From an uncultured Bacteroidales bacterium (GTDB lineage: Bacteria; Bacteroidota; Bacteroidia; Bacteroidales; F082): a stretch of DNA of 64,000 nucleotides. Positions 1 through 10,058 of the stretch are shown here, piece after piece. A model generated the notes under the pieces. It was given only the letters and a program-made list of their open reading frames with translations. It was not told where the DNA came from and did not search any database. The first letter of the stretch is position 1; every line of letters begins with the position of its first letter. A program made the translations under genes and the position numbers. Location of the stretch: positions 1-64,000 of the forward strand of contig CALBNP010000063.1 in the NCBI GenBank assembly GCA_937896505.1, given 5' to 3'.

Positions 1-305
1 TCGGTCCCCGTGGATTGATGCCAAACCCAAAGACTGGCACTGTTACGATGGATGTCGCAAAGGCTGTTCAAGAAGTTAAGGCCGGTAAGATCGACTTCAA
101 GGTCGATAAGTACGGTATCATCAATGCTGGAGTCGCAAAAGTCAGTTTCTCTCCTGAACAAATTTTTGATAACGCCAAGGAACTTATCCAAACCGTTATC
201 AAGTTGAAACCAGCTGCTGCTAAAGGTACATACATGAAGAGTGTCTATATCTCTAGCACTATGAGTCCAGGTGTGCAAATCGATGTTAAATCTGTAGGTA
301 TCTAA
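1..305 (+). CDS. rplA: 50S ribosomal protein L1, C-terminal part (5' truncated by window edge)
   Basis: The open frame enters at the window edge (codons start at base 3) and reads GPRGLMPNPKTGTVT, the signature loop of ribosomal protein L1. About 100 C-terminal residues are present, out of the usual ~230. L1 binds 23S rRNA at the L1 stalk and helps release deacylated tRNA; in many bacteria it also represses its own mRNA. It lies 20 nt upstream of rplJ in the normal order rplA-rplJ-rplL-rpoB-rpoC. The ATG at 15 is an internal methionine, not the start. Confidence 0.97.
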   Translation, partial: GPRGLMPNPKTGTVTMDVAKAVQEVKAGKIDFKVDKYGIINAGVAKVSFSPEQIFDNAKELIQTVIKLKPAAAKGTYMKSVYISSTMSPGVQIDVKSVGI

Positions 306-325
306 TTTTTGAAAGGAAGATTGAA

Positions 326-847
326 ATGAGAAAAGAAGATAAACAAGTCCTCATCGATTCCATGCTTAGCGAATTGCAAGCTTGTCCTAATTTCTACCTG
401 ACTGATGTTTCAGACCTTAATGCTGAAAAGACCAGCCAATTGAGAAGACAATGCTTTAATAGTGGTATTAAGATGCTTGTCGTCAAGAACGCCCTTTTCC
501 AAAAGGCCATGCAACAAATGGGTAAAGATTACGACAATCTTTACGATGTTCTTAAAGGATCTACAGCTATCATGTTCTGCGAGACAGGTAATGCTCCTGC
601 AAAACTGATAAAGAATTTCCGTAAGACCAGCGATCGTCCTATCCTGAAGGGCGCTTTCATCGAAGAATGTTGCTATGTCGGTGACAATATGATTGACACC
701 CTCTGCAACATCAAGTCGAAGAACGACCTCATTGCCGAAGTCATTGCTCTGTTGCAATCGCCTGCTAAGAACGTTATTAGCGCATTGCAAAGCGGTGGCC
801 ACAAGTTGAGTGGTATTCTTGAAACCCTCTCTGAAAAACCAGAATAA
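326..847 (+). CDS. rplJ: 50S ribosomal protein L10
   Basis: The 173-residue protein matches L10 in length and layout. It has an N-terminal rRNA-binding domain (about residues 1-130, including the conserved VVKNALFQKA stretch) and a C-terminal helix that anchors L7/L12 dimers. It forms the base of the ribosomal stalk that recruits translation factors. The ATG is preceded by a purine-rich GAAAGGAAG stretch, one of the better Shine-Dalgarno-like sites in the window. It is co-transcribed with rplA (20 nt gap) and rplL (64 nt gap). No obvious L10-binding leader is visible in the short upstream gap. Confidence 0.97.
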   Translation: MRKEDKQVLIDSMLSELQACPNFYLTDVSDLNAEKTSQLRRQCFNSGIKMLVVKNALFQKAMQQMGKDYDNLYDVLKGSTAIMFCETGNAPAKLIKNFRKTSDRPILKGAFIEECCYVGDNMIDTLCNIKSKNDLIAEVIALLQSPAKNVISALQSGGHKLSGILETLSEKPE

Positions 848-911
848 AAAATGGATGTATTGCATCCGCAAACAAAAAGTCAATTATTAACAATTTAAAA
901 ATAGAAGTAAA

Positions 912-1289
912 ATGGCAGATCTTAAAGCTTTTGCTGAACAATTAGTGAATCTTAGCGTGAAGGAAGTAAACGAACTCGCTACCATTTTGAAAGAAGAATA
1001 CGGTATTGAACCTGCTGCTGCTGCTGTCGCAGTCGCTGCTCCTGCTGCTGGTGGCGAAGCCGCCGCTGCTGAAGAAAAGACTTCTTTCGATGTCATCCTG
1101 AAGAGCGCTGGCGCTCAGAAGTTGGCAGTCGTCAAATTGGTGAAGGAACTCACAAGCCTCGGTCTGAAGGAAGCTAAGGAACTCGTTGATGCAGCTCCTA
1201 AGGCTCTCAAGGAAGGCGTGAGCAAAGACGAAGCTAATGCACTGAAGGCTCAACTCGAAGAAGCAGGTGCAGAAGTCGAAGTGAAATAA
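912..1289 (+). CDS. rplL: 50S ribosomal protein L7/L12
   Basis: The 125-residue acidic protein has the standard L7/L12 architecture: an N-terminal dimerisation helix (about residues 1-35), an alanine-rich flexible hinge (about 36-55), and a C-terminal factor-binding domain containing LKEAKELVDAAPK. It is the multi-copy stalk protein that contacts EF-Tu, EF-G and initiation factors. It sits between rplJ and rpoB, and a strong hairpin separates it from rpoB, consistent with ribosomal proteins being made in excess over polymerase. Confidence 0.98.
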   Translation: MADLKAFAEQLVNLSVKEVNELATILKEEYGIEPAAAAVAVAAPAAGGEAAAAEEKTSFDVILKSAGAQKLAVVKLVKELTSLGLKEAKELVDAAPKALKEGVSKDEANALKAQLEEAGAEVEVK

Positions 1290-1319
1290 TTAGGATTTAT
1301 TTCCACATTAACGGCATTC

Positions 1320-1347
1320 AACCTCAGTCCCCACAGGGGCTGAGGTT
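1320..1347 (+). promoter_or_regulatory. Hairpin in rplL-rpoB intergenic region (partial terminator/attenuator or processing site)
   Basis: AACCTCAG, a bulged T and CCCC pair across an ACA loop with GGGGCTGAGGTT, giving a 12-bp stem with one bulge. Only a short T-run (GATTTTTC) follows, six bases beyond the stem, so termination is probably partial. In other bacteria the rplL-rpoB gap holds an attenuator or RNase III site that lowers rpoBC relative to rplJL. The same role is inferred here from position and structure. Confidence 0.7.
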
Positions 1348-1429
1348 TGTGCCGATTTTTCGCTTATATCGATAAGCACCCGAAATTTTCGTTCGTCTTT
1401 CCCTTTTTTCACCTAAAAAATTTAATACT

Positions 1430-4400
1430 TTGGCAACAAATACAACTGAAAGAATTAGTTTTGCGTCAATAAAGAAGCCTTTCGAATATCCTGATTTTCT
1501 TGATATTCAGCTTCAAAGCTTCCGCGATTTTTTCCAATTGGAAACCAATCCGGACAACAGAAAAAACGAAGGCCTCTATAAGGTCTTCTCGGAGAATTTC
1601 CCTATCACTGACGCAAGAGGCAATTTCACTTTAGAATTCTTGGATTATTATATTGATGCCCCAGTCTATAGTATTCCGGAATGCATCGAACGTGGAGTTT
1701 CATATTGTGTTCCGCTGAAAGCTAAGCTTAAGCTTTCTTGTAACGATGAGGAACACGAAGATTTCGAGACCGTGGTTCAGGACGTCTATTTGGGTAAGAT
1801 CCCTTACATGACTCCTCGTGGCACTTTTGTGATTAATGGTGCTGAACGTGTCGTGGTCTCTCAATTGCACCGCTCTCCTGGTGTTTTCTTCGGTCAAAGC
1901 CAACATGCAAATGGTACTACTCTTTATTCAGCCCGTATCATCCCTTTCAAGGGATCATGGATGGAGTTCTCTACTGATATCAATAATGTGATGTATGCCT
2001 ACATCGACCGAAAGAAGAAATTACCCATTACCACTCTCCTGCGTGCTATTGGCTTCGAAACTGATAAGGACATCCTCGACATCTTCAATCTTGCTGAAGA
2101 AGTCAAGGTTTCAAAGGCAGGATTAAAGCGTGTTTTGGGCCGTCGTTTAGCTGCTCGTGTGTTGCAAACTTATGTTGAAGATTTTGTTAACGAAGATACA
2201 GGCGAATGCGTCTCTATCGAACGCAATTTGCTTGTTCTCGATCGTGATGTCGTTCTTGAAGAAGACCACATTCAGAAAATCATCGACTCTGGTGTTAAGA
2301 CAATCTTGCTTCACAGTGAAGCTGAAAGCGAAGATGATAAAACTGCTGACTATTCAGTTATCTTCAATACGTTGCAGAAAGATACTACAAATTCCGAAAA
2401 GGAAGCTGTTGAATATATTTATCGCCAATTGCGTAATGCCGAACCGCCCGATGAGGAAACGGCTCGTGGCATCATTGAGAAATTATTCTTCTCTGACAAG
2501 AGATATGACCTAGGTCAGGTTGGTCGTTACCGTATCAACCGTAAGCTCAACCTTGAGATTCCTGCCGATGTGAAGGTCTTGACCAAGGAAGATATCATCG
2601 CCATCATCAAATATTTGGTGGAGCTTTTGAGCCACAAGGCAGAAATTGATGATATTGATCACTTGAGCAATCGTCGTATCCGTACTGTTGGTGAACAACT
2701 GCAAGCACAATTTGGCGTGGGTCTCGCTCGTATGGCACGTACCATTCGTGAAAGAATGAATGTGCGCGACAACGAAGTGTTTACCCCAACCGATTTGATC
2801 AACGCCAAGAGCTTGTCGTCGGTTATCAACTCATTCTTTGGAACCAATCAATTGTCACAGTTTATGGACCAAACCAATCCTCTGTCAGAAATCACGCACA
2901 AGCGTCGTATTTCGGCTTTGGGTCCTGGTGGCCTGTCACGCGACCGTGCAGGCTTTGAGGTTCGTGACGTTCACTATACTCACTATGGCCGTTTGTGTAC
3001 CATCGAAACTCCTGAAGGTCCTAACATTGGTCTGATTTCGTCACTCTGCGTGTTCGCTAAGATTAACGATTTGGGCTTCATTGAAACCCCATATCGCAAG
3101 GTGGAGGATGGCAAGGTTGATTTCGACAATCCGCCTCTTTATCTGACTGCTGAACTTGAGGAGGACAAGATCATTGCCCAAGCTACTACTCCCGTTGATG
3201 AGGATGGCCATTTTGTTGAGAAAGAGATAAAAGCTCGTTATATCGCCGATTATCCTATTGTTGCTCCAGAGGAAATCAACTTGATGGATGTTGGTCCTAA
3301 CCAAATTGCATCTATCGCTGCTTCCCTTATTCCATTTTTGGAACATGATGATGCTAACCGTGCTTTGATGGGTTCAAACATGATGCGTCAGGCAGTCCCG
3401 TTGATGAATCCTGAAAGTCCAATCGTCGGCACAGGTATTGAACGCTATGTCGCCAAGGATTCTCGCGTTCTTATCGCTGCTGAAGGTGATGGCGAGGTTA
3501 TCTTCTCCGACTCGAAGACTATCAAGATTAGGTACGACCGTTCTGATGAAGAGCGTTTGGTCAGTTTTGATGGAGACGAGAAGTCATACGAACTCACCAA
3601 ATATGTTAGAACCAACCAAAATACGAGCATTAACATCAAGCCTATCGTGCGTCGTGGCGATCGCGTGGTTAAGGGACAAATCCTGACTGAAGGCTACGGC
3701 ACGCAGAATGGAGACTTGGCTTTGGGCCGCAACTTGAAGGTAGCCTTCATGCCTTGGAAGGGATATAACTATGAGGATGCTATCGTTATTTCCGAACGCA
3801 TCGTTAAGGAAGACTTGTTTACATCTATTCATGTCGAAGAGTTTACCACCGAAGTGCGTGACACCAAGCGCGGTCTGGAGGAACTTACAAATGATATTCC
3901 GAACGTGAGTGCAGAGGCTACCAAGGATTTGGATGAAAATGGTTTGATTCGTGTCGGTGCCGAAGTGAAGGAAGGTGATATCCTGATTGGTAAGATAACT
4001 CCTAAGGGTGAAACTGATCCTACTCCTGAAGAGAAGCTGCTGAGAGCTATCTTTGGCGATAAGGCTGGAGATGTCAAGAATGCTTCTTTGAAAGCAGGTC
4101 CATCAATGAAGGGCGTCGTAATTGGCAAACGATTGTTCTCACATGTTCAAAAAGACAGAAAAGCGAGAGCAAAAGATAAAGAAGAACGGGAGAAAAATAA
4201 CGCATTGAAAACCAATGATTTATTGACTCTTAAAAATATCTTGGTTGAGAAGTTGATGATTATCTTGAATGGCCATACATCCGCTGGTGTTTACGATAAT
4301 TTCAAGAAGACTCTTATCCAGAAGAAGGTGAAGTTCAGTGCAAAGGCTTTGTTGGAAATCGACTATTCGACTGTCAACCCGAACAAGTGGACGACAGACG

Positions 4401-5272
4401 AAAAAACTAACAAGCTTGTTGGAGCCGCCATCGACAATTATTCGATCAAGTTTAAGGAAATCGAAGGTAAATATAACCGTGAACAGTTTATGACTGACAT
4501 TGGTGATGAACTGCCTAATGGCATTGTCCAAATGGCTAAGGTGTATGTTGCCAAGAAACGTAAGCTCATGATTGGTGATAAGATGGCTGGTCGTCATGGT
4601 AATAAGGGTATCGTTTCTAAGATTGTCCGTGCTGAGGATATGCCTTTCTTGGCAGATGGTACTCCTGTTGATATAGTGCTTAACCCTTTGGGCGTGCCTT
4701 CACGTATGAACCTGGGTCAGATCTATGAGACAGTGCTTGGTTGGGCAGGTCATGAATTGGGCCTGAAGTTCGCTACTCCTATCTTTGATGGCGCCACCTT
4801 GTCGGAAATCAACGAGTATATGCGTAAGGCTGGTTTACCGGAAAATGGTCGTATGCAGTTGTATGATGGCGAGACAGGCGAACCATTTGACCAACCTGCT
4901 ACTGTTGGCTACATCTATATGCTGAAGTTGCACCATATGGTTGACGACAAGATGCATGCTCGTTCCATTGGACCTTACTCGCTGATTACACAACAACCTT
5001 TGGGTGGTAAAGCCCAATTCGGTGGTCAGCGTTTTGGTGAGATGGAAGTTTGGGCACTAGAAGCATTCGGTGCTAGCAATGTGCTGCAAGAAATCCTTAC
5101 CGTCAAGTCCGATGATGTTAATGGCCGTGCCAAGGCATATGAAGCTATCGTCAAGGGCGATAACATGGCAACACCTGGCCTTCCAGAATCGTTCAATGTG
5201 TTGATTCACGAATTGCGCGGTCTGGGCCTCGAAGTCACCTTCAAAGATAAGGATGGCAAAGTCTTGAATTGA
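1430..5272 (+). CDS. rpoB: DNA-directed RNA polymerase subunit beta
   Basis: The 1280-residue protein aligns throughout with Bacteroidetes RpoB. The start codon is TTG (MATNTTERISF). The rifampicin-binding region reads SQFMDQTNPLSEITHKRR followed by ISALGPGG. All positions commonly mutated in resistant strains (the Asp, His and Ser equivalents of E. coli 516, 526 and 531) are wild type, so sensitivity is predicted. The C-terminus has the conserved GGQRFGEMEVWALEAFGA stretch. RpoB forms half of the polymerase active-site cleft. It is followed 34 nt later by rpoC. Confidence 0.98.
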   Translation: MATNTTERISFASIKKPFEYPDFLDIQLQSFRDFFQLETNPDNRKNEGLYKVFSENFPITDARGNFTLEFLDYYIDAPVYSIPECIERGVSYCVPLKAKLKLSCNDEEHEDFETVVQDVYLGKIPYMTPRGTFVINGAERVVVSQLHRSPGVFFGQSQHANGTTLYSARIIPFKGSWMEFSTDINNVMYAYIDRKKKLPITTLLRAIGFETDKDILDIFNLAEEVKVSKAGLKRVLGRRLAARVLQTYVEDFVNEDTGECVSIERNLLVLDRDVVLEEDHIQKIIDSGVKTILLHSEAESEDDKTADYSVIFNTLQKDTTNSEKEAVEYIYRQLRNAEPPDEETARGIIEKLFFSDKRYDLGQVGRYRINRKLNLEIPADVKVLTKEDIIAIIKYLVELLSHKAEIDDIDHLSNRRIRTVGEQLQAQFGVGLARMARTIRERMNVRDNEVFTPTDLINAKSLSSVINSFFGTNQLSQFMDQTNPLSEITHKRRISALGPGGLSRDRAGFEVRDVHYTHYGRLCTIETPEGPNIGLISSLCVFAKINDLGFIETPYRKVEDGKVDFDNPPLYLTAELEEDKIIAQATTPVDEDGHFVEKEIKARYIADYPIVAPEEINLMDVGPNQIASIAASLIPFLEHDDANRALMGSNMMRQAVPLMNPESPIVGTGIERYVAKDSRVLIAAEGDGEVIFSDSKTIKIRYDRSDEERLVSFDGDEKSYELTKYVRTNQNTSINIKPIVRRGDRVVKGQILTEGYGTQNGDLALGRNLKVAFMPWKGYNYEDAIVISERIVKEDLFTSIHVEEFTTEVRDTKRGLEELTNDIPNVSAEATKDLDENGLIRVGAEVKEGDILIGKITPKGETDPTPEEKLLRAIFGDKAGDVKNASLKAGPSMKGVVIGKRLFSHVQKDRKARAKDKEEREKNNALKTNDLLTLKNILVEKLMIILNGHTSAGVYDNFKKTLIQKKVKFSAKALLEIDYSTVNPNKWTTDEKTNKLVGAAIDNYSIKFKEIEGKYNREQFMTDIGDELPNGIVQMAKVYVAKKRKLMIGDKMAGRHGNKGIVSKIVRAEDMPFLADGTPVDIVLNPLGVPSRMNLGQIYETVLGWAGHELGLKFATPIFDGATLSEINEYMRKAGLPENGRMQLYDGETGEPFDQPATVGYIYMLKLHHMVDDKMHARSIGPYSLITQQPLGGKAQFGGQRFGEMEVWALEAFGASNVLQEILTVKSDDVNGRAKAYEAIVKGDNMATPGLPESFNVLIHELRGLGLEVTFKDKDGKVLN

Positions 5273-5306
5273 TGTTGAACAAGTCCTGAAAATTAATTGT
5301 AACATA

Positions 5307-8300
5307 ATGGTCAATAACACAATAAATAGCAACTTTGATAGCATTACCGTAAGTTTGGCTTCTCCAGAATCCATTCTTGCACGTTCGCATGGTGAGGTCC
5401 TGAAACCTGAAACCATCAACTACCGTACTTACAAACCCGAAATTGGCGGTTTGTTCTGCGAAAGGATTTTCGGACCAACCAAGGACTGGGAATGCCATTG
5501 CGGTAAGTACAAGCGCATCAGATATAAGAACATCATCTGCGACCATTGCGGTGTTGAAGTAACCGAAAAGAAAGTCAGACGTGAACGCATGGGCCACATC
5601 TCATTGGTGGTTCCTGTAGCTCATATCTGGTATTTCCGCTCGCTTCCTAACAAGATTGGTGCTTTGTTGGGTATTCCAACCAAAAAACTCGATGCCATCA
5701 TCTATTATGAACGCTATATCGTTATCCAAGGTGGTGCTCTTGAAGGTCACGACATTCCTGACGACAATGAAGGCCGCAAGGTCACAAAGTTGGAATTCCT
5801 GACGGAAGAACAATATCTGTCATTGATGGAGTCACTTCCTATTGATAACCAGTATCTTCCAGAAGACGATGCCAACAAGTTCATCGCAAAGATGGGTGCT
5901 GAAGCTATCTATGACTTGCTCCAACGCTTGGATATCGATGCTGAAGCTGATAGACTTCGTGCCGAGGCCAACGAGGCAAAAGCCCAACAGAAGAAACAAG
6001 ACTTGCTGAAGCGCCTTCAGGTTTTTGAAGCCTTCCGTGAAGCCAACAAGCATATCGAAAACCGTCCTGAATGGATGATTGTGAAGGTGGTTCCAGTGAT
6101 TCCTCCAGAGTTGAGACCTCTCGTTCCACTCGATGGTGGACGCTTTGCAACCTCTGACTTGAACGATCTGTATCGTCGTGTCATCATCCGTAACAATCGT
6201 TTGAAACGTTTGATGGAAATCAATGCTCCTGATGTTATCATGCGCAACGAAAAACGTATGCTTCAGGAGGCAGTCGATTCATTGTTCGACAACTCTCGTA
6301 AGTCGAGCGCAGTGAAGACTGACTCGAATCGTCCATTGAAGTCGTTGAGCGACAGTCTGAAGGGTAAGCAAGGTCGTTTCCGTCAGAACCTACTTGGTAA
6401 GCGTGTCGACTATTCTGGTCGTTCGGTTATCGTGGTCGGACCAGACTTGCACATGAACGAATGCGGTTTGCCAAAGGATATGGCTGCTGAATTGTTCAAG
6501 CCGTTTATTATCCGTAAACTCATCGAACGTGGCATGGTGAAGACTGTCAAGTCGGCCAAGAAGATTGTTGACCGTAAGGATGCTGTCATTTGGGATATCC
6601 TTGAAAACATCCTGAAGGGTCACCCGATTCTGCTGAACCGAGCTCCTACACTGCACCGCTTGGGCATCCAAGCCTTCCAGCCAAAGATGATTGAAGGTAA
6701 AGCTATCCGTCTGCACCCATTGGTATGTACCGCTTTCAATGCTGACTTCGATGGTGACCAGATGGCTGTGCACGTACCGCTTGGCAACGCAGCTGTCCTT
6801 GAGGCTCAGATTCTGATGCTGGCTTCGCACAACATTCTGAACCCATCAAACGGCGCTCCTATCACCTTGCCTTCTCAAGACATGGTTTTGGGACTATACT
6901 ACATCACCAAGCCTCGTAAGAGCACTCCTGACCATCCTGTCAAAGGTGAAGGCATGACCTTCTATTCACCAGAAGAGGTGATTATCGCTCATAACGAAGG
7001 TCGTGCAGACATGCATGCTGTCATCAATGTGAGAGTGAATGTACGTGAGGATGGCAAACTTGTTAATAAGCGCATCGAGACTACTGTGGGTCGTGTCGTC
7101 TTTAATACTGTTGTTCCTAAAGATTACGGCTTTATTAACGAACTGCTGACCAAGAAGTCACTGCGTACAATCGTTGGTGAAATGGTGCGTGTCGAAGGTA
7201 CTGCTATCACCACCAAGTTCTTGGACGATATCAAGAACATGGGTTACTACCAAGCATATAAGGGTGGTTTGTCGTTCAACTTGGGTAACGTGCTTGTCCC
7301 ACAAATGAAGGGCAATCTCATTTCTGACGCTAATGCCAAGGCTTCTGAAATCCGTCAATACGAAAAGATGGGCTTCATGGGTCCTAACGAGCGATACAAC
7401 CAAATCGTTGACCTATGGACTGATGTTAACTCCAAGTTGACCAAGGAAGTGATGAATGTCCTTTCAAGCGACGACCAAGGCTTCAATCCCGTATATATGA
7501 TGCTGCATTCAGGCGCTCGTGGTTCTGAAGCTCAAGTTTCTCAATTGTGCGGTATGAGAGGTCTGATGGCCAAGCCTATGAAGGCAGGCTCTGGTGGATC
7601 TGAAATTATTGAAAACCCGATTTTGTCGAATTTCCAAGAAGGTCTGTCAGTGTTGGAATACTTCATTTCAACTCACGGTGCTCGTAAGGGTCTTGCTGAT
7701 ACAGCTCTGAAAACCGCAGATGCCGGTTATCTGACCCGCCGTCTAGTTGACGTGGCACACGATGTCATTATCACCGAAAAAGACTGTGGTACACTCCGTG
7801 GCATGACCATCTCGCGTGGTGAAGAACAAAAAGAACCGGGCAAGCATTCCTTGTTATATGATCGCATTTTGGGCCGTGTCGCGTTGCATGATGTGTTCCA
7901 TCCTCAAACGGGTGAACTTATCGTTGGCTCTGGTGTCGAAATTAATGAGGAATTGGCAGAGGCTATTGATGAATCGCCATTAGAAAGTGTCGAAATTCGT
8001 TCTGTGTTGACTTGCGAATCGAAGCGTGGTGTTTGCGCCAACTGCTATGGTCGCAACTTGTCATCGAGCAAACTGGTCCAGAAAGGTGAGGCTGTGGGAG
8101 TCATCGCAGCTCAGTCAATCGGCGAACCTGGTACCCAGTTGACACTTCGTACCTTCCACCAAGGTGGTAAGGCATCCAAGGGTTTGGTGGCTAACAGCAC
8201 TGATGCTAAATATGATGGTTATCTTGAAATCGAAGAACTTCGTTCGGTTGAGACCGAAAAGGATGGTGTCAAGTATCAGGTAGTGATTGGTCGTTCAGCT

Positions 8301-9608
8301 GAATTAAAGTTGCACGACAACAATACAAACGTCGTCCTGATGACTACCAACATCCCTTATGGCGCTAAGCTGTATTTCAATTCGGGCGACCAAGTGAAGA
8401 AGGGCGATAAGATTTGCGAATGGGATCCATATAATGCAACTATCGTTTCGGAATATGCTGGCAAGGTTCGCTTCCACAACTTGATTGAAGGAACGACCTA
8501 TCGTACCGAGACTATTGCAGAAACGGGATTTAATGAACGGGTTATTACCGAGAGTAAGAGGGGCGCTAAGAATCCTCTTATCGAAATCGTTGATAAGGAT
8601 GACAATGTCCTCGTTTCGTACGATTTACCTGTTGATGCACATGTTGTTGTTGACGAAGATGAAGAAATCGTAGCGGGTGCTCAATTGGTGAGAATTCCTC
8701 GTAACGTTTCGGGCGGTGGCGATATCACTGGAGGTCTGCCACGTGTCCAAGAACTTTTCGAAGCTCGTAATCCTATCGATCCAGCTATCGTTTCGGAAAT
8801 TGATGGTACTGTCCATCTTGAGAAGAAACTGAAGCGTGGTAACCGCGAGGTTGTCGTTACGGCAAAGACAGGGGAAGAGAAACGTTATCTTATTCCAACT
8901 TCGAAACAGATTTTGGCACAAGAAAACGACTTTGTGAAGGCTGGTCAGCCCCTTTCAGAAGGTGCAATCACTCCTGCAACCATTTTGGCCATTATGGGTC
9001 CGATGAAGGTTCAAGAATATATTGTCAACGAAGCACAGAGCGTGTATCGTCAGCAGGGTGTGGTTATCAATGACAAGCACTTTGAGGTCATCGTCCGTCA
9101 AATGATGCGTAAGGTTGAAATTATCGATCCAGGTGACACTCGCTTCTTGCAAGGCGACTTGGTCAACAAGCTGATATTCCAAGAAGAAAACGATGATATC
9201 TTCGGCAAGTTCTATGTTGAAGATCCAGGCGCTTCAGAGACTTTGCATAAGGGTGCTATCATTTCGGCTATGAAACTCCGAGAGGAGCAATCGGCACTGA
9301 AACGTAAGGACTTGGCTCTGCCAACCGTCCGCCCTGCAAAGCCGGCTACTGCTACCCAAATCTTGCAAGGCATCACTCGCGCAGCTCTGGCTACCGAAAG
9401 TTTCATCTCGGCAGCTTCCTTCCAGGAGACGACCAAGGTGCTTACCAATGCCGCCATCGCTGCCAAGACTGATTACTTGCTTGGTATGAAGGAAAACGTC
9501 ATCGTGGGCCATAAGATTCCTGCTGGAACAGGCCTGCGTGAATATGAAGACCTTATCGTCGCTTCGCGTGAAGAATACGATGCGCTGAACGAAAAGGCCA
9601 ATAACTAA
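5307..9608 (+). CDS. rpoC: DNA-directed RNA polymerase subunit beta'
   Basis: The 1433-residue protein carries the absolutely conserved catalytic motif NADFDGDQMAVHVPL near residues 479-493; its three Asp residues hold the active-site Mg2+. The N-terminal zinc-binding cluster (ECHCGKYK ... CDHCG) and the second Cys cluster (TCESKRGVCANCYG) are both visible, as is the trigger-loop-proximal IAAQSIGEPGTQLTLRTFH. It ends 14 nt before a hairpin with a short T-run. The start was chosen at the first ATG of the frame, followed by the Bacteroidetes-type N-terminus. Confidence 0.98.
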   Translation: MVNNTINSNFDSITVSLASPESILARSHGEVLKPETINYRTYKPEIGGLFCERIFGPTKDWECHCGKYKRIRYKNIICDHCGVEVTEKKVRRERMGHISLVVPVAHIWYFRSLPNKIGALLGIPTKKLDAIIYYERYIVIQGGALEGHDIPDDNEGRKVTKLEFLTEEQYLSLMESLPIDNQYLPEDDANKFIAKMGAEAIYDLLQRLDIDAEADRLRAEANEAKAQQKKQDLLKRLQVFEAFREANKHIENRPEWMIVKVVPVIPPELRPLVPLDGGRFATSDLNDLYRRVIIRNNRLKRLMEINAPDVIMRNEKRMLQEAVDSLFDNSRKSSAVKTDSNRPLKSLSDSLKGKQGRFRQNLLGKRVDYSGRSVIVVGPDLHMNECGLPKDMAAELFKPFIIRKLIERGMVKTVKSAKKIVDRKDAVIWDILENILKGHPILLNRAPTLHRLGIQAFQPKMIEGKAIRLHPLVCTAFNADFDGDQMAVHVPLGNAAVLEAQILMLASHNILNPSNGAPITLPSQDMVLGLYYITKPRKSTPDHPVKGEGMTFYSPEEVIIAHNEGRADMHAVINVRVNVREDGKLVNKRIETTVGRVVFNTVVPKDYGFINELLTKKSLRTIVGEMVRVEGTAITTKFLDDIKNMGYYQAYKGGLSFNLGNVLVPQMKGNLISDANAKASEIRQYEKMGFMGPNERYNQIVDLWTDVNSKLTKEVMNVLSSDDQGFNPVYMMLHSGARGSEAQVSQLCGMRGLMAKPMKAGSGGSEIIENPILSNFQEGLSVLEYFISTHGARKGLADTALKTADAGYLTRRLVDVAHDVIITEKDCGTLRGMTISRGEEQKEPGKHSLLYDRILGRVALHDVFHPQTGELIVGSGVEINEELAEAIDESPLESVEIRSVLTCESKRGVCANCYGRNLSSSKLVQKGEAVGVIAAQSIGEPGTQLTLRTFHQGGKASKGLVANSTDAKYDGYLEIEELRSVETEKDGVKYQVVIGRSAELKLHDNNTNVVLMTTNIPYGAKLYFNSGDQVKKGDKICEWDPYNATIVSEYAGKVRFHNLIEGTTYRTETIAETGFNERVITESKRGAKNPLIEIVDKDDNVLVSYDLPVDAHVVVDEDEEIVAGAQLVRIPRNVSGGGDITGGLPRVQELFEARNPIDPAIVSEIDGTVHLEKKLKRGNREVVVTAKTGEEKRYLIPTSKQILAQENDFVKAGQPLSEGAITPATILAIMGPMKVQEYIVNEAQSVYRQQGVVINDKHFEVIVRQMMRKVEIIDPGDTRFLQGDLVNKLIFQEENDDIFGKFYVEDPGASETLHKGAIISAMKLREEQSALKRKDLALPTVRPAKPATATQILQGITRAALATESFISAASFQETTKVLTNAAIAAKTDYLLGMKENVIVGHKIPAGTGLREYEDLIVASREEYDALNEKANN

Positions 9609-9622
9609 TCATTAACTATCAG

Positions 9623-9658
9623 AAGTGGGGATATCCGTTTCGGTTTGTTCCCACTTTT
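9623..9658 (+). terminator. Probable terminator after rpoC
   Basis: AAGTGGG and CCCACTT form a 7-bp stem around a 20-nt loop, which itself contains a small CCG/CGG helix; TTTGTTTG follows. It lies directly downstream of the rpoC stop codon. The stem is short and the T-run broken, so readthrough into the next gene is possible. Confidence 0.55.
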
Positions 9659-9678
9659 GTTTGTAATTAAAGTCAATT

Positions 9679-9987
9679 ATGGATAATAATCAGAAAAACA
9701 ACCAATTGAATATTGAATTAAGTGATGAGGTCGCTGAAGGGAAGTATTCCAATTTGGCTATTATCACTCATTCACCTATTGAGTTTGTCGTTGATTTTGC
9801 ACAAATGCTGCCTGGAAATCCAAAGGCGAAGGTGAGATCGAGAATCATCATGACACCTCAAAATGCAAAGCGTTTGTATAAGGCTTTGGCTGACAATCTC
9901 GCCAAATACGAACAACAGCATGGCCAAATCAAGGATGCTGGCGATACCATCCCATTCAATATGGGTGGCCCGACAGCGATGGCTTAA
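9679..9987 (+). CDS. DUF3467 family protein
   Basis: This small 102-residue protein has the features of the DUF3467 family, including SNLAIITHSPIEFVVDF and a PGNPKAKVRSRIIMTPQNAKR segment. The family is widespread in Bacteroidetes, usually near rpoC, and has no established function. No signal peptide, membrane segment or catalytic motif is visible; the protein is probably cytosolic. It lies 70 nt after rpoC and ends before a strong terminator. The conserved position next to the polymerase genes hints at a housekeeping role, but that is inference only. Confidence 0.85.
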   Translation: MDNNQKNNQLNIELSDEVAEGKYSNLAIITHSPIEFVVDFAQMLPGNPKAKVRSRIIMTPQNAKRLYKALADNLAKYEQQHGQIKDAGDTIPFNMGGPTAMA

Positions 9988-10004
9988 TCAGGTTACTTTA
10001 AATG

Positions 10005-10044
10005 AAAGACGAGCAGGCTCAATGAATCTGCTCGTCTTTTTTTT
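10005..10044 (+). terminator. Rho-independent terminator ending the rpl-rpo block
   Basis: A perfect 12-bp stem (AAAGACGAGCAG / CTGCTCGTCTTT) with an 11-nt loop is followed by an eight-T run. It lies between the convergent DUF3467 and lemA genes and mainly serves the plus strand, since the T-run is on that side. Confidence 0.92.
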
Positions 10045-10058
10045 GTTATAAGTCTTGG

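Noticed and set aside
2838..3035. Alternative small frame within rpoB
   Set aside because: One of many overlapping frames in rpoB and rpoC without independent support.
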